Shown in pieces: positions 18,053-27,175 of a stretch of 64,000 nucleotides of DNA (position 1 is its first letter; every line of letters begins with the position of its first letter). Under the pieces are notes generated by a model that saw only the letters and a program-made list of their open reading frames with translations, was not told the DNA's origin and did no database searches. Source of the stretch: JADGHE01 sp035716025 (GTDB lineage Bacteria; Pseudomonadota; Alphaproteobacteria; Rhizobiales; Xanthobacteraceae); assembly GCA_035716025.1 (NCBI GenBank), contig DASTKH010000044.1, positions 62,001-126,000 of the forward strand. Reading direction: 5' to 3'. A program made the translations under genes and the position numbers.

Positions 18053-18685
18053 CTATCGCCGCAGCGATGCGGCGGCGCGAGCAAGTTCCGTGATGCGGGC
18101 AAAATCGCGGGCGCGAACGGCCTCGCGCGGGGCAACCCATGAGCCGCCCACCGCCGCAACATTGGCAAGCGCCAGGTAGGCCGCGGCGTTGTGGTCGCTG
18201 ATTCCGCCCGTGGGGCAGAAGCGCAGATGCGGCAGGGGCGCCGCGACCGCGGCAAGCCAGGCCGCCCCGCCCAACGCCTCTGCGGGAAAGAACTTCAGCA
18301 CGGAGAAGCCGCGCGCGGCCAGCGCCATGGCCTCGGACACCGTCGCGCAGCCCGGAAGGGCAGGGACCCCGGCGCGCGCGAGCGCGTCGGCAAGAGGCGG
18401 CGGCGTGCCGGGCGTGACGAGAAAGCGCGCGCCTGCGGCCAGGGCCGTTTCGATGTCGGAGGCGTGAAGGAGGGTGCCGGCGCCGACGACGACGTCAGGC
18501 AGCTCGGCGACAATCCGTTCGATCGCTTCCGGGGCGGCGGCGGTGCGCAGAGTGACTTCCAGGACCGGCAGGCCGCCGTCCATGAGCGCCCGCGCGAGCG
18601 GCACGGCGTCGGCCGCGCGCTCGATGGTCAGCACCGGAATGACCGGTGCCCGGGCGACCAGGGTGATGGGGTCGGGGAGGCTCAT
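18053..18685 (-). CDS. eda: 2-dehydro-3-deoxyphosphogluconate (KDPG) aldolase / 4-hydroxy-2-oxoglutarate aldolase
   Basis: Class I aldolase of 210 aa, final enzyme of the Entner-Doudoroff route (KDPG to pyruvate and glyceraldehyde-3-phosphate). It has Glu43 in LEVTLRT (base catalyst), phosphate-binding VGAGTLL (67-73), Schiff-base Lys131 in VLKFFPAE, and PTGGI. The spacing E43/K131 mirrors E45/K133 of the E. coli enzyme. The gene lies 16 bp downstream of the RND pump gene on the same strand, but a metabolic link is with kdgK. Confidence 0.93.
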   Translation of the reverse strand: MSLPDPITLVARAPVIPVLTIERAADAVPLARALMDGGLPVLEVTLRTAAAPEAIERIVAELPDVVVGAGTLLHASDIETALAAGARFLVTPGTPPPLADALARAGVPALPGCATVSEAMALAARGFSVLKFFPAEALGGAAWLAAVAAPLPHLRFCPTGGISDHNAAAYLALANVAAVGGSWVAPREAVRARDFARITELARAAASLRR

Positions 18686-18701
18686 GCCGGTCGAGACCCC
18701 G

Positions 18702-21700
18702 CTATTCCGCCGGCTGCACGGAAACGCCCTCTTTGGCCGTATGCCGCGCCGCTTTGCGCGCCCGCCGGCGAGCGAACCAGGCCCGGCGCCGCTGCGCGAG
18801 ATTCTCGATCGCCATGAGCGCCGCGGGGGTGACGATAAGCGTCAGCACGGTGGCGAAGCCGAGCCCGAACACGATCGCGGTTGAGAGGCTGATCCACCAC
18901 TGTGTGGCGGGGGCGCCGACCGTGAGTTCGCGGGAGAGGAACTCGACATTGACCCCGAAAGCGATGGGCAACACGCCGAGGATCGCCGTCACGGCGGTGA
19001 GGAGCACCGGCCGGGCGCGTTCGCGGCACGTTTCGAGGATCGCCTCGTAGGCCGGCACGCCTTCGCGCCGCAACCGGTCATAGGTGTCGATCAACACAAT
19101 GTTGTTGTTCACGATGACGCCGGCATTGGCAATCACCCCGATGCCCGTCATCACCACGCCGAAAGCCTGCCCCATGACCAGGACGCCGAGAAGGACGCCG
19201 ATCGTCGATAGCACGACCGCAGTCAGCACGAGACCCACCGAGGTCAGCTTGTTGAACTGCGCCAGGAGAATTGCGAAGATGAGAAAGATTGCAGCCCCGA
19301 AGGCCTTCATCAGGAAGGCGCCGGCCTTCGCGCGCTCCTCGTCCTCGCCCTTGAGCTTCCAGGTCACGCCGGGGCCAAGATTCGTCTCGGCGAGGCGGCG
19401 CGCAATGCGCTCCTGCACCTGCGCGGTTTGCACGCCTTGGTCGACATTGGCCGAGACCGTCATCACGCGATTGGCGTTGACGCGGTTGATGTAGCCCACG
19501 CGCTGCGCCGGAATGCGCTCGACGAAATTGCCGATCGGCACATAGCCGGCCGAGGTCTGCACGCGCAGATCGTCGATCTGGTCGAGATTGCGCCGGTCTT
19601 CAGGGAAGCGAACGATCACGTCCACTTCCTTGTCGGTGTCGGAGGGCCGGTATTCCGTGATCTTGGTGCCGTTCGTGACGAGCTGGATCGCGGTGCCGAC
19701 CGTGTTGACGCTTGCGCCGTATTTCGCCGCTTCCGCCTTGTTGACGTCGATCTTCCAATCGATACCGGGCAGCGGCTGTCCGTCGTCGAGGTCGCGGATC
19801 GCCGGATCCTCGCGGAGCATTGCGGCGACTTTCTTGGCCGCCGGGGGAATGAGGTCCGGATCGAGCGCCGAGATCTGCACCTGGATCGGCTTTCCGGTAG
19901 GCGGGCCCGCGCGGGGTGCGGTCACCTCGACCTGGATGCCGGGAATATCCGCGGCCTTCTCGCGGATGGCATCCATGATGACGTGCGCCTTTGGCCGCGT
20001 CTTCCAGTCGGCGAACTCGAACTGCACGACGCCGATCGTGTCTTCGGTGATTTCATTCGAGCCGCGTGGCTGTTCGCCGGTGCGAGCATAGACGGTCTTC
20101 AGGCCGTCGAAGGCGAGAATGCGGTCCTCGACCGCGCGCACCAGCCGATCTTTCTCGGCGAGAGAAAGATTGCCGCGGCCGTGAATGATCGCCTGCCCGT
20201 AATCGGGTTCCACGCTCGGGAAGAATTCGACGCCATGCCCGAACTTTGCATAGGCGGTCTGCACGGCAACCAGGAGGAAGGCCGCGAGTGCGAGCGTGCT
20301 GCCCGGATGCCGCAGCGCGAGTCGCACGGTACGCATATAGAAGCCGCGATCGTTTGCCCGTTCGTCGTGCGGGGTCGGCGCGGCCTTGCCGAGAAGCGCG
20401 CCGAGCGTCGGCGTGAAGAAGAGCGCGACCGCGAGCGAGGCCGAGAGCGTGGCGATCAGCGTGATCGGCAGATATTTCATGAACTCGCCGACGATCCCCG
20501 GCCAGAACAGCAGCGGCGAGAAGGCGGCCACGCGCGTCGCGGTCGCGGCGATGACGGGTCCGGACATACGCTTGGCCGCGAGGAGATAAGCCTCCTTGGG
20601 GGGCATGCCTTCCGCCATCCGCCGCTCGGCGAACTCCGACACGATGATCGCATCGTCGACCAGCATGCCGACCGCAAGGATCAGCGAGAACAGCACCACG
20701 ATGTTCACCGTGAGGCCGGCAAGCTGCAGCCCCAGCACGCCGGCGAGGAACGACGCCGGGATGGCGATCCCGATGAAGAGCGAGGCACGGAAACCGAGGG
20801 CGAACAGAATGATCACCACCACGAGCAGCACGCCGGTCGCTACCGAATTCTGCAGGTCCGCCAGCATCTGGCGGATCAGCTTGGACTTGTCCTGCGTGAA
20901 GGAGACGTTGACGGCGTCGGGCCAGGTTCCCTTGATGCGATTGACCACCGCCTTGACGCCGTCCACGGTTTCGATGAGGTTCGCGCCGGTCCGCTTCGAA
21001 ACCTCGATCGTCATGGCGGGCTTGCCGTTGACGCGCGTGATCGTTGTCGCGTCCTTGAAGGTAGGCCGCACCTGGGCGACATCGCCGAGCGTTACCACGG
21101 CGCCCGCGGAGGCGGCCACTGGGATTTTCAGCACATCTTCCGGCTTCTCGATCAGCGCCGGAACCTTGACGGCGAAGCGTCCGCTCGTGCCTTCGAGCGC
21201 GCCGGCCGCGACAAGGCTGTTCGAAGCCTGCATCGCCGCGATGAGCTGCTCAAGCGAGACGCCGTAGCTCTTCATCAGCATCGGCTCGGCGACGATTTCC
21301 ACGACCTCGTCCCGCGCGCCGCGCAGCTCGGCCGAGAGCACGCCCGGCACCTGTTCGATGGCATTCTTGACCGTGCGGGCGATACGCAGGAGGCTGCGCT
21401 CCGGCACGTCGCCCGACAGCGCCACCACCAGCACTGGATAGAGCGAGAGGTTGACCTCCTGCACGACCGGCTCGTCGGCATCGCGCGGCAGATCGCGCTT
21501 GGCCTCGTCGACCTTCGCCCTCACGTCTGCGAGCGCCGCCTTGGAGTCGAAACCCGCCTCGAATTCGAGCAGCACGAAGCCGCCGCCCTCGAAGGCGGTC
21601 GAACGCATCTCCTTCACGTTCGCGACCGATTTCAGCTTGGTCTCCACCGGGCGCAGCAGCAGCCGCTCGGAGTCCTCCGGGCTGATGCCGCGCTGGGAGA

Positions 21701-21848
21701 GCTGCGTGTAGATGATCGGAACCTTAACGTCCGGTTCGGCCTCCTTGGGAATCGTCCGGTAGGCGACGAAGCCCGCGATCAGGAGAAACAGGAGGGTCGC
21801 GATCGTCAGCCGGGCATGGTTGATCGCGTATTCAATGAGCGTGAACAT
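18702..21848 (-). CDS. RND efflux transporter permease (AcrB/MexF-like)
   Basis: Proton-driven inner-membrane multidrug or metabolite pump of 1,048 aa. It has 12 predicted helices in two repeats with large periplasmic loops after TM1 and TM7. TM4 carries the proton-relay pair Asp398-Asp399 in GMLVDDAIIV. GFVAYRTIPKEAEPDV near the N-terminus resembles the divergent RND group with two-Asp TM4 found in many alphaproteobacteria. It follows its adaptor by 35 bp. No outer-membrane channel gene is adjacent, so a TolC-like protein from elsewhere is presumably used. Confidence 0.92.
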   Translation of the reverse strand: MFTLIEYAINHARLTIATLLFLLIAGFVAYRTIPKEAEPDVKVPIIYTQLSQRGISPEDSERLLLRPVETKLKSVANVKEMRSTAFEGGGFVLLEFEAGFDSKAALADVRAKVDEAKRDLPRDADEPVVQEVNLSLYPVLVVALSGDVPERSLLRIARTVKNAIEQVPGVLSAELRGARDEVVEIVAEPMLMKSYGVSLEQLIAAMQASNSLVAAGALEGTSGRFAVKVPALIEKPEDVLKIPVAASAGAVVTLGDVAQVRPTFKDATTITRVNGKPAMTIEVSKRTGANLIETVDGVKAVVNRIKGTWPDAVNVSFTQDKSKLIRQMLADLQNSVATGVLLVVVIILFALGFRASLFIGIAIPASFLAGVLGLQLAGLTVNIVVLFSLILAVGMLVDDAIIVSEFAERRMAEGMPPKEAYLLAAKRMSGPVIAATATRVAAFSPLLFWPGIVGEFMKYLPITLIATLSASLAVALFFTPTLGALLGKAAPTPHDERANDRGFYMRTVRLALRHPGSTLALAAFLLVAVQTAYAKFGHGVEFFPSVEPDYGQAIIHGRGNLSLAEKDRLVRAVEDRILAFDGLKTVYARTGEQPRGSNEITEDTIGVVQFEFADWKTRPKAHVIMDAIREKAADIPGIQVEVTAPRAGPPTGKPIQVQISALDPDLIPPAAKKVAAMLREDPAIRDLDDGQPLPGIDWKIDVNKAEAAKYGASVNTVGTAIQLVTNGTKITEYRPSDTDKEVDVIVRFPEDRRNLDQIDDLRVQTSAGYVPIGNFVERIPAQRVGYINRVNANRVMTVSANVDQGVQTAQVQERIARRLAETNLGPGVTWKLKGEDEERAKAGAFLMKAFGAAIFLIFAILLAQFNKLTSVGLVLTAVVLSTIGVLLGVLVMGQAFGVVMTGIGVIANAGVIVNNNIVLIDTYDRLRREGVPAYEAILETCRERARPVLLTAVTAILGVLPIAFGVNVEFLSRELTVGAPATQWWISLSTAIVFGLGFATVLTLIVTPAALMAIENLAQRRRAWFARRRARKAARHTAKEGVSVQPAE

Positions 21849-21883
21849 GCAGGCGTCCCCTGCGCTACCCGACGGGCAGGCCG

Positions 21884-22978
21884 TTAGCGGTTCGCGGTCT
21901 TCTGCTCGGAGGCGAGGCTTGCCGCCACGCGCTGGCCATCACGCACGAAGTCCTGCCCCTGGACAATCACGCGCGCGTTGTTGGTGAGGCCGGAGACCCA
22001 CATGAAAGCCTGCTCGTCCTCCACGACCGACACCGGCACGAAGGACACGGTGTCGTCCGCCCCCACGACCCGCACGCCGAGATCTCCGGCCGACGAGAAG
22101 GTCAGCGCGGAGCGGGGCACGCGCGCCGCTTCGACCGGCGCGAGCCGGATCGTCACCTCCGCCGTGATGCCGTCCGGGATCGCGCCATCCTTGTTCGGGA
22201 TTTCGATCTCGACCCTGTAGGTGCGGGTGTTCGGACTCGCAGTCTTGGACACGAAGCGGACCCGGCCGGTCGCCTTCTGGCCGGTCACGAGGCGCACGTC
22301 GGCGGGATCGCCGACCTTGATGCCGGGAAGGCGCCGCTCGGCCACCTCGACCACGGCGAGCATCGGGTTGAGGGCGACGAGCTGGGCGATTTCCTTTCCG
22401 GCCAGAGAGAAAGCGGCGCCGCCGACCTCTGCGGGAACATCGTTGACGATGCCGCTCCAAGGGGCGCGCACGACGCCGCGATCAAGTTCGGCTTCGGCGG
22501 CGGCGAGTTGCGCTTCCGCGACCTTGAGTTGCGCCTGCAAATTGCCGAGCTCCAGGCGCGGCATGGCGCCGGTGGCAATGAGCCTGCTCTTGGCTTCGAG
22601 TTCGGCGCGGCGCTGATTCACCAGGGCACGTGCCTGCTCAACCTGCGCTTCGCGGGCCTCGTCCGACAGCACGGCGATGACGTCCCCTTGCTTCACGACC
22701 GAACCGCGCCGGACGTGCAACTCCTTGAGCACGCCGCCGGTGCGCGCCGTCACCATGACCTTCCGGTCCGCCTCCGTACGCCCGGAAAGGGTGAGCTTCT
22801 GCCGATGTGGCACGACGTCGATCGGATCGACGGCGACGTGAAAGAGCTTTGTCTCGGTGTCGGCGGGACGGACCGCGGCCTCGCTCTGCGCATTTTCGTG
22901 GGGAATGAAATGGCCCGATGCGATCCACAGTGCCGCTGCGGCTACCAAGCCGATCGCCGTAATGCGGCTAGCTTTCAT
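21884..22978 (-). CDS. RND efflux periplasmic adaptor (membrane fusion protein)
   Basis: Membrane fusion protein of 364 aa linking the RND pump to an outer-membrane channel. An N-terminal membrane anchor (about 6-25) is followed by a biotinyl-lipoyl half (VTARTGGVLKELHVRRGSVV), an alpha-helical hairpin rich in Ala/Glu/Arg (about 110-165), the second lipoyl half (VVRAPWSGIVNDVPAEVGG) and beta-barrel domains. It overlaps the TetR gene by 11 bp and precedes the pump, making a regulator-adaptor-pump operon. Confidence 0.92.
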   Translation of the reverse strand: MKASRITAIGLVAAAALWIASGHFIPHENAQSEAAVRPADTETKLFHVAVDPIDVVPHRQKLTLSGRTEADRKVMVTARTGGVLKELHVRRGSVVKQGDVIAVLSDEAREAQVEQARALVNQRRAELEAKSRLIATGAMPRLELGNLQAQLKVAEAQLAAAEAELDRGVVRAPWSGIVNDVPAEVGGAAFSLAGKEIAQLVALNPMLAVVEVAERRLPGIKVGDPADVRLVTGQKATGRVRFVSKTASPNTRTYRVEIEIPNKDGAIPDGITAEVTIRLAPVEAARVPRSALTFSSAGDLGVRVVGADDTVSFVPVSVVEDEQAFMWVSGLTNNARVIVQGQDFVRDGQRVAASLASEQKTANR

Positions 22979-23603
22979 AAGATTTCTCCCTTTCGCGTCG
23001 CAGCCCGTTCGCGCCCCCGCGCAGCATGTGCTTGGTCAGATGCAGAAAGAGCGGAAGCACCGCTTCCGCGTCGAAATTCGGATCGACGGCGCGCCGCCAC
23101 CAGACGCCGTCGACAATCACCATGAGCATGGTGACGATGTTCTCGAAGTCGATGTCCGCCGCGACGTCGCCGCGCTCGGCCGCTTCCTTGAGGATCGCGA
23201 CGAGCCGCGATCTCACGTCGGCGTCGAAGGCCTCGAAAATGCGGGCAATGTCCGGATTGCGGCGGCTTTCGGTCATGATCTCGGCACAGAGCGAGACGTC
23301 CTCGGTCGGCCGTTCGACCACGTGATGGCGAGCTAAGGTGGCGAAAGTGTTCCAGAAATCGGTGCGGAAATTCGCGGTCGCGAGCTGCTGCACGACTTCG
23401 GCGCGGTCCCGCTCGCAGATTCCGGCGATGATCGCCTCCTTGGAATCGAAGTAGCGATAGAGATTGCCGGGACTCATGCCGGCTTCGGCACAAATGTCTT
23501 GAATCGAGGCGCGGTGAAACCCCGAGCGGATGAAGCAGCGCTCGGCCGCGGCCAGAATTTCGGCGCGCCGGTCGCTCTGCAGCTTGACGTTCGGCCTACG
23601 CAT
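22968..23603 (-). CDS. TetR/AcrR family regulator of the RND pump
   Basis: Repressor of 211 aa. The N-terminal TetR helix-turn-helix (about 12-58) reads AEILAAAERCFIRSGFHRAS then MSPGNLYRYFDSKEAII. The C-terminal ligand-binding domain is helical and family-specific. As first gene of the tetR-adaptor-pump operon it very likely controls its own promoter. A symmetric GAGTGA/TCACTC site lies 39 bp upstream of its ATG. The inducer is unknown. Confidence 0.9.
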   Translation of the reverse strand: MRRPNVKLQSDRRAEILAAAERCFIRSGFHRASIQDICAEAGMSPGNLYRYFDSKEAIIAGICERDRAEVVQQLATANFRTDFWNTFATLARHHVVERPTEDVSLCAEIMTESRRNPDIARIFEAFDADVRSRLVAILKEAAERGDVAADIDFENIVTMLMVIVDGVWWRRAVDPNFDAEAVLPLFLHLTKHMLRGGANGLRREREKSYES

Positions 23604-23641
23604 TTCGCCCTCGCAACATAGATAGTGCGATGCGGTAAAAT

Positions 23642-23659
23642 AGAGTGAACGCTCACTCT
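23642..23659. promoter_or_regulatory. Probable TetR operator
   Basis: Perfect 7-bp inverted repeat AGAGTGA-ACGC-TCACTCT. It lies 39-56 bp upstream of the tetR start, where an autoregulatory operator overlapping the promoter is expected. GAGTGA/TCACTC half-sites are typical for this family. Confidence 0.6.
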
Positions 23660-23810
23660 CATTTACTTCGCGCGGCGAGGTCGGTCAAGGAGCGGCTTCG
23701 TCGCACCCTGGCGCCGGTGCGGCGACTATCAATAAGGCCTATTGTTCCAAGATCTTGGAAGAACGACGGCGGCGGTCGCGGCGGCACCGGAGCGCAAAAT
23801 CTGGACCGAA

Positions 23811-25049
23811 TCAGCGCGCCCCTGCGGTCTTATCCGCCGCAAGGCGCCGATAACGGTAAGGCTGTGCCGGCTCCTCCGCCAGCGCCTTGAGCAACCCGTG
23901 GTTGGGTGACAGATGGCAGACCGGGTCGGTCGCGGCGGCCTCCCCCGTGAGCAAGAAGGCCTGGCAGCGGCAGCCGCCGTAATCCTGTTCGCGCCGCGGA
24001 CAGTTGCGGCAGGGCTCCTGCATCCAGTCCGTGCCGCGGAACGCCTGAAAGGCCGGCGAACGCGCCCAGATGTCGGCGAGCGCGTAGTCGCGCACGGACC
24101 AGAATTCGAGTCCGGGAATCACTTCCGCCGCGTGGCACGGCAGCACGCGGCCCGAGGGCGTCACGTTGAGCGAGCGCCGCCCCCAGCCGCCGAGGCAGGG
24201 TTTGGGAAAGTGCGCATAATAGTCGGGGACCACCGCGTCAATGACCATCCGGCCGCGATAGGCCCGGCGCAGCCGTTCGACTGCGGCGAGCGCACGGTCC
24301 ACCTGCTCGCGCGAGGGCATCAGGGCGGCGCGGTTCGCCAACGCCCACCCGTAATACTGCACATGCGCCACTTCGACCCGCGCCGCCTGCAACGCGGCCG
24401 CAAGCTCGATCATCGCGCCAATGCGGTCGATATTGGCGCGGTGAACGACCATGTTCACGGTGAGCGGCAGGCCGAGCTGCACGACTTCGGTCGCAAGCGC
24501 ATTCTTGCGCGCGAAGGCGCCGGGATAGCCGGCGATCCGGTCGGCGGATTGAGGCTCGCTGTCCTGGATCGAGATCTGCACGTGGTCGATTCCGGCCTCC
24601 GCAAGAGCCTTCAGGCGTGCGGGCGGCAGGCCGATTCCCGAGGTGATGAGATTGACATAGAGCCCGGCGGCGCGGGCGGCACGCGCGATGTCCTCGAGGT
24701 CTCGCCGCGCGGCCGGCTCTCCGCCGGAGAGGTGGACCTGTAGCACGCCGAGGCGCGCCGCTTCCTCGAAGACGCGCGCCCAGACCTGCGCTTCAAGCTC
24801 GCCCGCGCGCGCTTCCAGCGCAAGCGGGTTCGAGCAGTAGGGGCAGCCGAGCGGACAGCGATGGGTGAGTTCGGCGAGAAGCCCGAGAGGCGGCGGAATG
24901 CCCTCCCTCCCTGCGCTGGGTTGAGAGGTCTCCGAAGGCTCGCGAAACGCGCGCGACGGCTCCCCGCCCGACGCACGTCCTGCGTCGACCGCTCCCCGTG
25001 TGCGGGGAGAGGCGAGGGGAGGCCACGGGCGGCCTTCGTTCGCCGTCAC
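23811..25049 (-). CDS. pqqE: PQQ peptide cyclase PqqE with repeat-derived N-terminal extension
   Basis: Radical SAM enzyme that cross-links Glu and Tyr of PqqA. The radical SAM motif CPLGCPYC follows LLAELTHR. The C-terminal SPASM cluster cysteines are in CRNCPRREQDYGGCRCQAF. The body matches PqqE from about residue 50 on. Residues 1 to about 52 (PPLASPRTRG, then GGEPSRAF and PSAGREG) are not PqqE-like; they are translated from a palindromic repeat. The GTG at 25049 overlaps the pqqD stop (GTGA), so coupling was kept; GTG at 25052 is an alternative. About 412 aa compared with the usual 370-385. Confidence 0.9.
   Translation of the reverse strand: MTANEGRPWPPLASPRTRGAVDAGRASGGEPSRAFREPSETSQPSAGREGIPPPLGLLAELTHRCPLGCPYCSNPLALEARAGELEAQVWARVFEEAARLGVLQVHLSGGEPAARRDLEDIARAARAAGLYVNLITSGIGLPPARLKALAEAGIDHVQISIQDSEPQSADRIAGYPGAFARKNALATEVVQLGLPLTVNMVVHRANIDRIGAMIELAAALQAARVEVAHVQYYGWALANRAALMPSREQVDRALAAVERLRRAYRGRMVIDAVVPDYYAHFPKPCLGGWGRRSLNVTPSGRVLPCHAAEVIPGLEFWSVRDYALADIWARSPAFQAFRGTDWMQEPCRNCPRREQDYGGCRCQAFLLTGEAAATDPVCHLSPNHGLLKALAEEPAQPYRYRRLAADKTAGAR
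24893..25030. repeat. Palindromic repeat element inserted in frame in pqqE
   Basis: Segment encoding the extra N-terminus of PqqE. It contains a 7-bp hairpin CTCCCCG-TGTG-CGGGGAG (24992-25009) followed by AGGCGAGGGG, matching the right arm of the repeat at 11190-11237, and a second short dyad ACGCACGTCCTGCGT just inside. Boundaries are approximate, set by where PqqE homology begins. Confidence 0.6.
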
Positions 25050-25330
25050 CACTCCAGCATCCTTTTTTCGGCAAGGCCGGACAGGAGCGCGACCACATCT
25101 GCCCGCACGCGGGCGGGATCGGCGGCATAGGTGCGGGCGAGGTCGTCCACCATCTCGTCCAGCGTCATCGCGCCCGTGCAGCGCTTGAGCACCGCGGCGG
25201 CGATGGCGTCGGCCTTGAACACCCGCTCCGGCCCGAGCAACACGTCGCCGCCGTGCGCGGCGCTGTGCTGCAGCCGCACCCCGCGCGGCAGCCGCGGCCG
25301 TGCACTGCCGGCAAGCGGCCTCTCAGACAT
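25046..25330 (-). CDS. pqqD: PQQ biosynthesis peptide chaperone PqqD
   Basis: RiPP recognition element of 94 aa that binds the PqqA precursor and presents it to PqqE. It has the family pattern PRLPRGVRLQH, then a VLLGPERVFKADAIAAAVLKRC strand-helix block and a C-terminal helix ending LAEKRMLEW. It sits 4 bp after pqqC and overlaps pqqE by 4 bp. Confidence 0.93.
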   Translation of the reverse strand: MSERPLAGSARPRLPRGVRLQHSAAHGGDVLLGPERVFKADAIAAAVLKRCTGAMTLDEMVDDLARTYAADPARVRADVVALLSGLAEKRMLEW

Positions 25331-25334
25331 CCGT

Positions 25335-26066
25335 CTACTCCTCGGCCGGCACGAATGCCCCAGGAGGGATATGCCCCGGCTCTACATAAGCATGGTAGAG
25401 CGCATCCAACATCGCCCATAGCACGTCGCACTTGAATTCGAGCGCCGCCAGGACCGCCGCCTGCGCCTCCGGGGTCGTCGCATGGCGCTTGACAAAATCG
25501 AGCGCGAAACCGGCGTCGCGCTCCGCCTGCGGCGGGCGTGCGAGGAAATAGGCGAGCGTTTCCCGCGTCACGAACGGATAGTTGGCAAGCATGCCGGCGA
25601 CCCGCTCGCCGATGATCTGCGGCGAGAAGAGTTCGGTGAGCGAGGAGGCAATGGCTTCGATGAGCGGACGCTCGGAGACGAAGCGCACATAGGCTTCGAC
25701 TGCAAAGCGCGTCGCCGGCAGCGCCCCCCGCATCGAAACGACGTAATCGCGATTGAGCCCGAGCCCGTCGGTGAGCTTCAGCCAACGGGCGATCCCGCCT
25801 TCGCCCGCGGCCTCGCCGTCGTGGTCGACGAGGCGGCGGCGCCATTCGCGGCGAATCGCAGGGTCCTCGCAGCGGGCGATCAGCGCCGCATCCTTGCGCG
25901 GGATGGCTGCCTGGTAGCAGTAGCGGTTGAGCGCCCAGGCCTGCACCTGGCCTTTGCTGCAGCGTCCGCCGTGCAGCATTTTGTGGAAGGGGTGCAGGTT
26001 GTGGTAGCGCGCGGCTCCGATGGCGCGCAGGCGTGCTTCCAGGTCCTGCGGCGAAAGCAGCGTCAC
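25335..26066 (-). CDS. pqqC: Pyrroloquinoline-quinone synthase PqqC
   Basis: Cofactorless oxidase of 243 aa catalysing the last ring closure and eight-electron oxidation to PQQ. It is all-helical, with conserved segments RYHNLHPFHKMLHGG (about 20-34), YCYQAAIPRKDAALIARC and FVTRETLAYFLARPPQAE. It starts with GTG at 26066 overlapping the pqqB stop (GTGA). Confidence 0.95.
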   Translation of the reverse strand: MTLLSPQDLEARLRAIGAARYHNLHPFHKMLHGGRCSKGQVQAWALNRYCYQAAIPRKDAALIARCEDPAIRREWRRRLVDHDGEAAGEGGIARWLKLTDGLGLNRDYVVSMRGALPATRFAVEAYVRFVSERPLIEAIASSLTELFSPQIIGERVAGMLANYPFVTRETLAYFLARPPQAERDAGFALDFVKRHATTPEAQAAVLAALEFKCDVLWAMLDALYHAYVEPGHIPPGAFVPAEE

Positions 26067-26965
26067 AGCTCAACCTCCAGGCCGTCGGCGGCGATTTCCC
26101 ATCCCGCCGCTTCGGCCGCGCGGCGTTCGGGCGAGCCCTCCACCAGCAGCGGATTGGTGTTGTTCATGTGAATGTAAAAGCGCCGGTTGCGCAAACCGGC
26201 GAGCGCGGCGAGCGAACCGTCGGGCCCGCCGACCGGCATGTGTCCCATGCGGCGCCCGGTCTTTTTCCCGGCGCCGGCGCGGATCATCTCGTCGTCGGTG
26301 AACAGGGTGCCGTCGAAGAACAGCAGATCAGCCGCCGCGAGCCGTTCGACAAGTCGCGGGGGAAGCCCCGCGCATCCCGGCACGAACACAAGGCGCACGT
26401 CTCCCCGGCGGATTTCGAGGCCCGCCGTGGCGGCATCCCAGGCGTGGTCCGCCGCGCGGTCTTCGAGATACAGCGGCAGCTTGCCGGGCACGGGAAACAC
26501 TTCCGCTTCGAGACCGCCGGGAAGCGGAAAGGGTTTTCCCGGTGCGACCGCACAGCGCACCACCTTGTCTTGAGCAAGCGCGCGAAACATCGGGTTTTCC
26601 GCAAGGGTCGCAAGCGTATCCGGGCTCCCGAAGAGAGAAAAAGCATGGCCCTCGCGAAGGTGTAGGAGGCCCGCCGCCTGGTCGATCTCCGCTCCCGTCA
26701 GCACCACGGCGGCGACCGGGCTTCCCCGCGGGGCGCCGTTCGGACGCAGCGGCCTTGCCGCGGCAAGCTGTATCCGTAGATCCGGCGAGGCGTTGAGAAG
26801 GATCCAGGTTCGGCCATCGCCCGAAACGGCGAGGCCCGTCTGTGTGCGCCATGCGACCCGGGCGTCATTTTCCCAGGCCAGCGCGCACACCGCGCAACGG
26901 CAATTCCATTGCGGAAAACCGCCCCCCGCCGCCGAGCCGAGAACCCGGACGGTCAGGCGCGGCAT
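26063..26965 (-). CDS. pqqB: PQQ biosynthesis protein PqqB
   Basis: Metallo-beta-lactamase-fold protein of 300 aa in PQQ synthesis. It shows the PqqB hallmarks LGSAAGGGFPQWNC near the N-terminus, a C-x2-C pattern (CRCAVC), VLTGAEIDQAAGLLHLREG, FFDGTLFTDDEM, MGHMPVGGPDGSL and the closing HMNNTNPLL. It lies 20 bp after pqqA. Confidence 0.95.
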   Translation of the reverse strand: MPRLTVRVLGSAAGGGFPQWNCRCAVCALAWENDARVAWRTQTGLAVSGDGRTWILLNASPDLRIQLAAARPLRPNGAPRGSPVAAVVLTGAEIDQAAGLLHLREGHAFSLFGSPDTLATLAENPMFRALAQDKVVRCAVAPGKPFPLPGGLEAEVFPVPGKLPLYLEDRAADHAWDAATAGLEIRRGDVRLVFVPGCAGLPPRLVERLAAADLLFFDGTLFTDDEMIRAGAGKKTGRRMGHMPVGGPDGSLAALAGLRNRRFYIHMNNTNPLLVEGSPERRAAEAAGWEIAADGLEVEL

Positions 26966-26985
26966 AGAGGGAGTCGGGTGGCCGA

Positions 26986-27063
26986 TCAGAACTCCGCCGG
27001 CAGATAGCCGTTGATTTCAAGCCCGATGCAGATCTCAACGAGAAGAGGGGTTGTCCAGGCCAT
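26986..27063 (-). CDS. pqqA: PQQ precursor peptide PqqA
   Basis: Small gene encoding the 25-residue substrate of the pathway. Translated, it begins MAWTTPLLVEIC and ends NGYLPAEF. Glu16 and Tyr20, spaced E-x3-Y in LEINGY, are the two residues fused into PQQ. It is first in the pqqABCDE operon and is followed 20 bp later by pqqB. Confidence 0.95.
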   Translation of the reverse strand: MAWTTPLLVEICIGLEINGYLPAEF

Positions 27064-27175
27064 GGCTTCCTCGTGCGCTCCGTTACCCCGTCAACATGGC
27101 GGACCCGCCAGTGTTCCGAAGGGTAATCCTTCATCAGCCCATCGGCAAGCGCCCCGTGCGCCGCGCATGGCCCGC

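Noticed and set aside
19428..21887. Very long plus-strand open frame opposite the RND pump gene
   Set aside because: Arg/His/Asp/Gly-rich translation typical of the antisense of a GC-rich gene; the minus strand has full RND homology.
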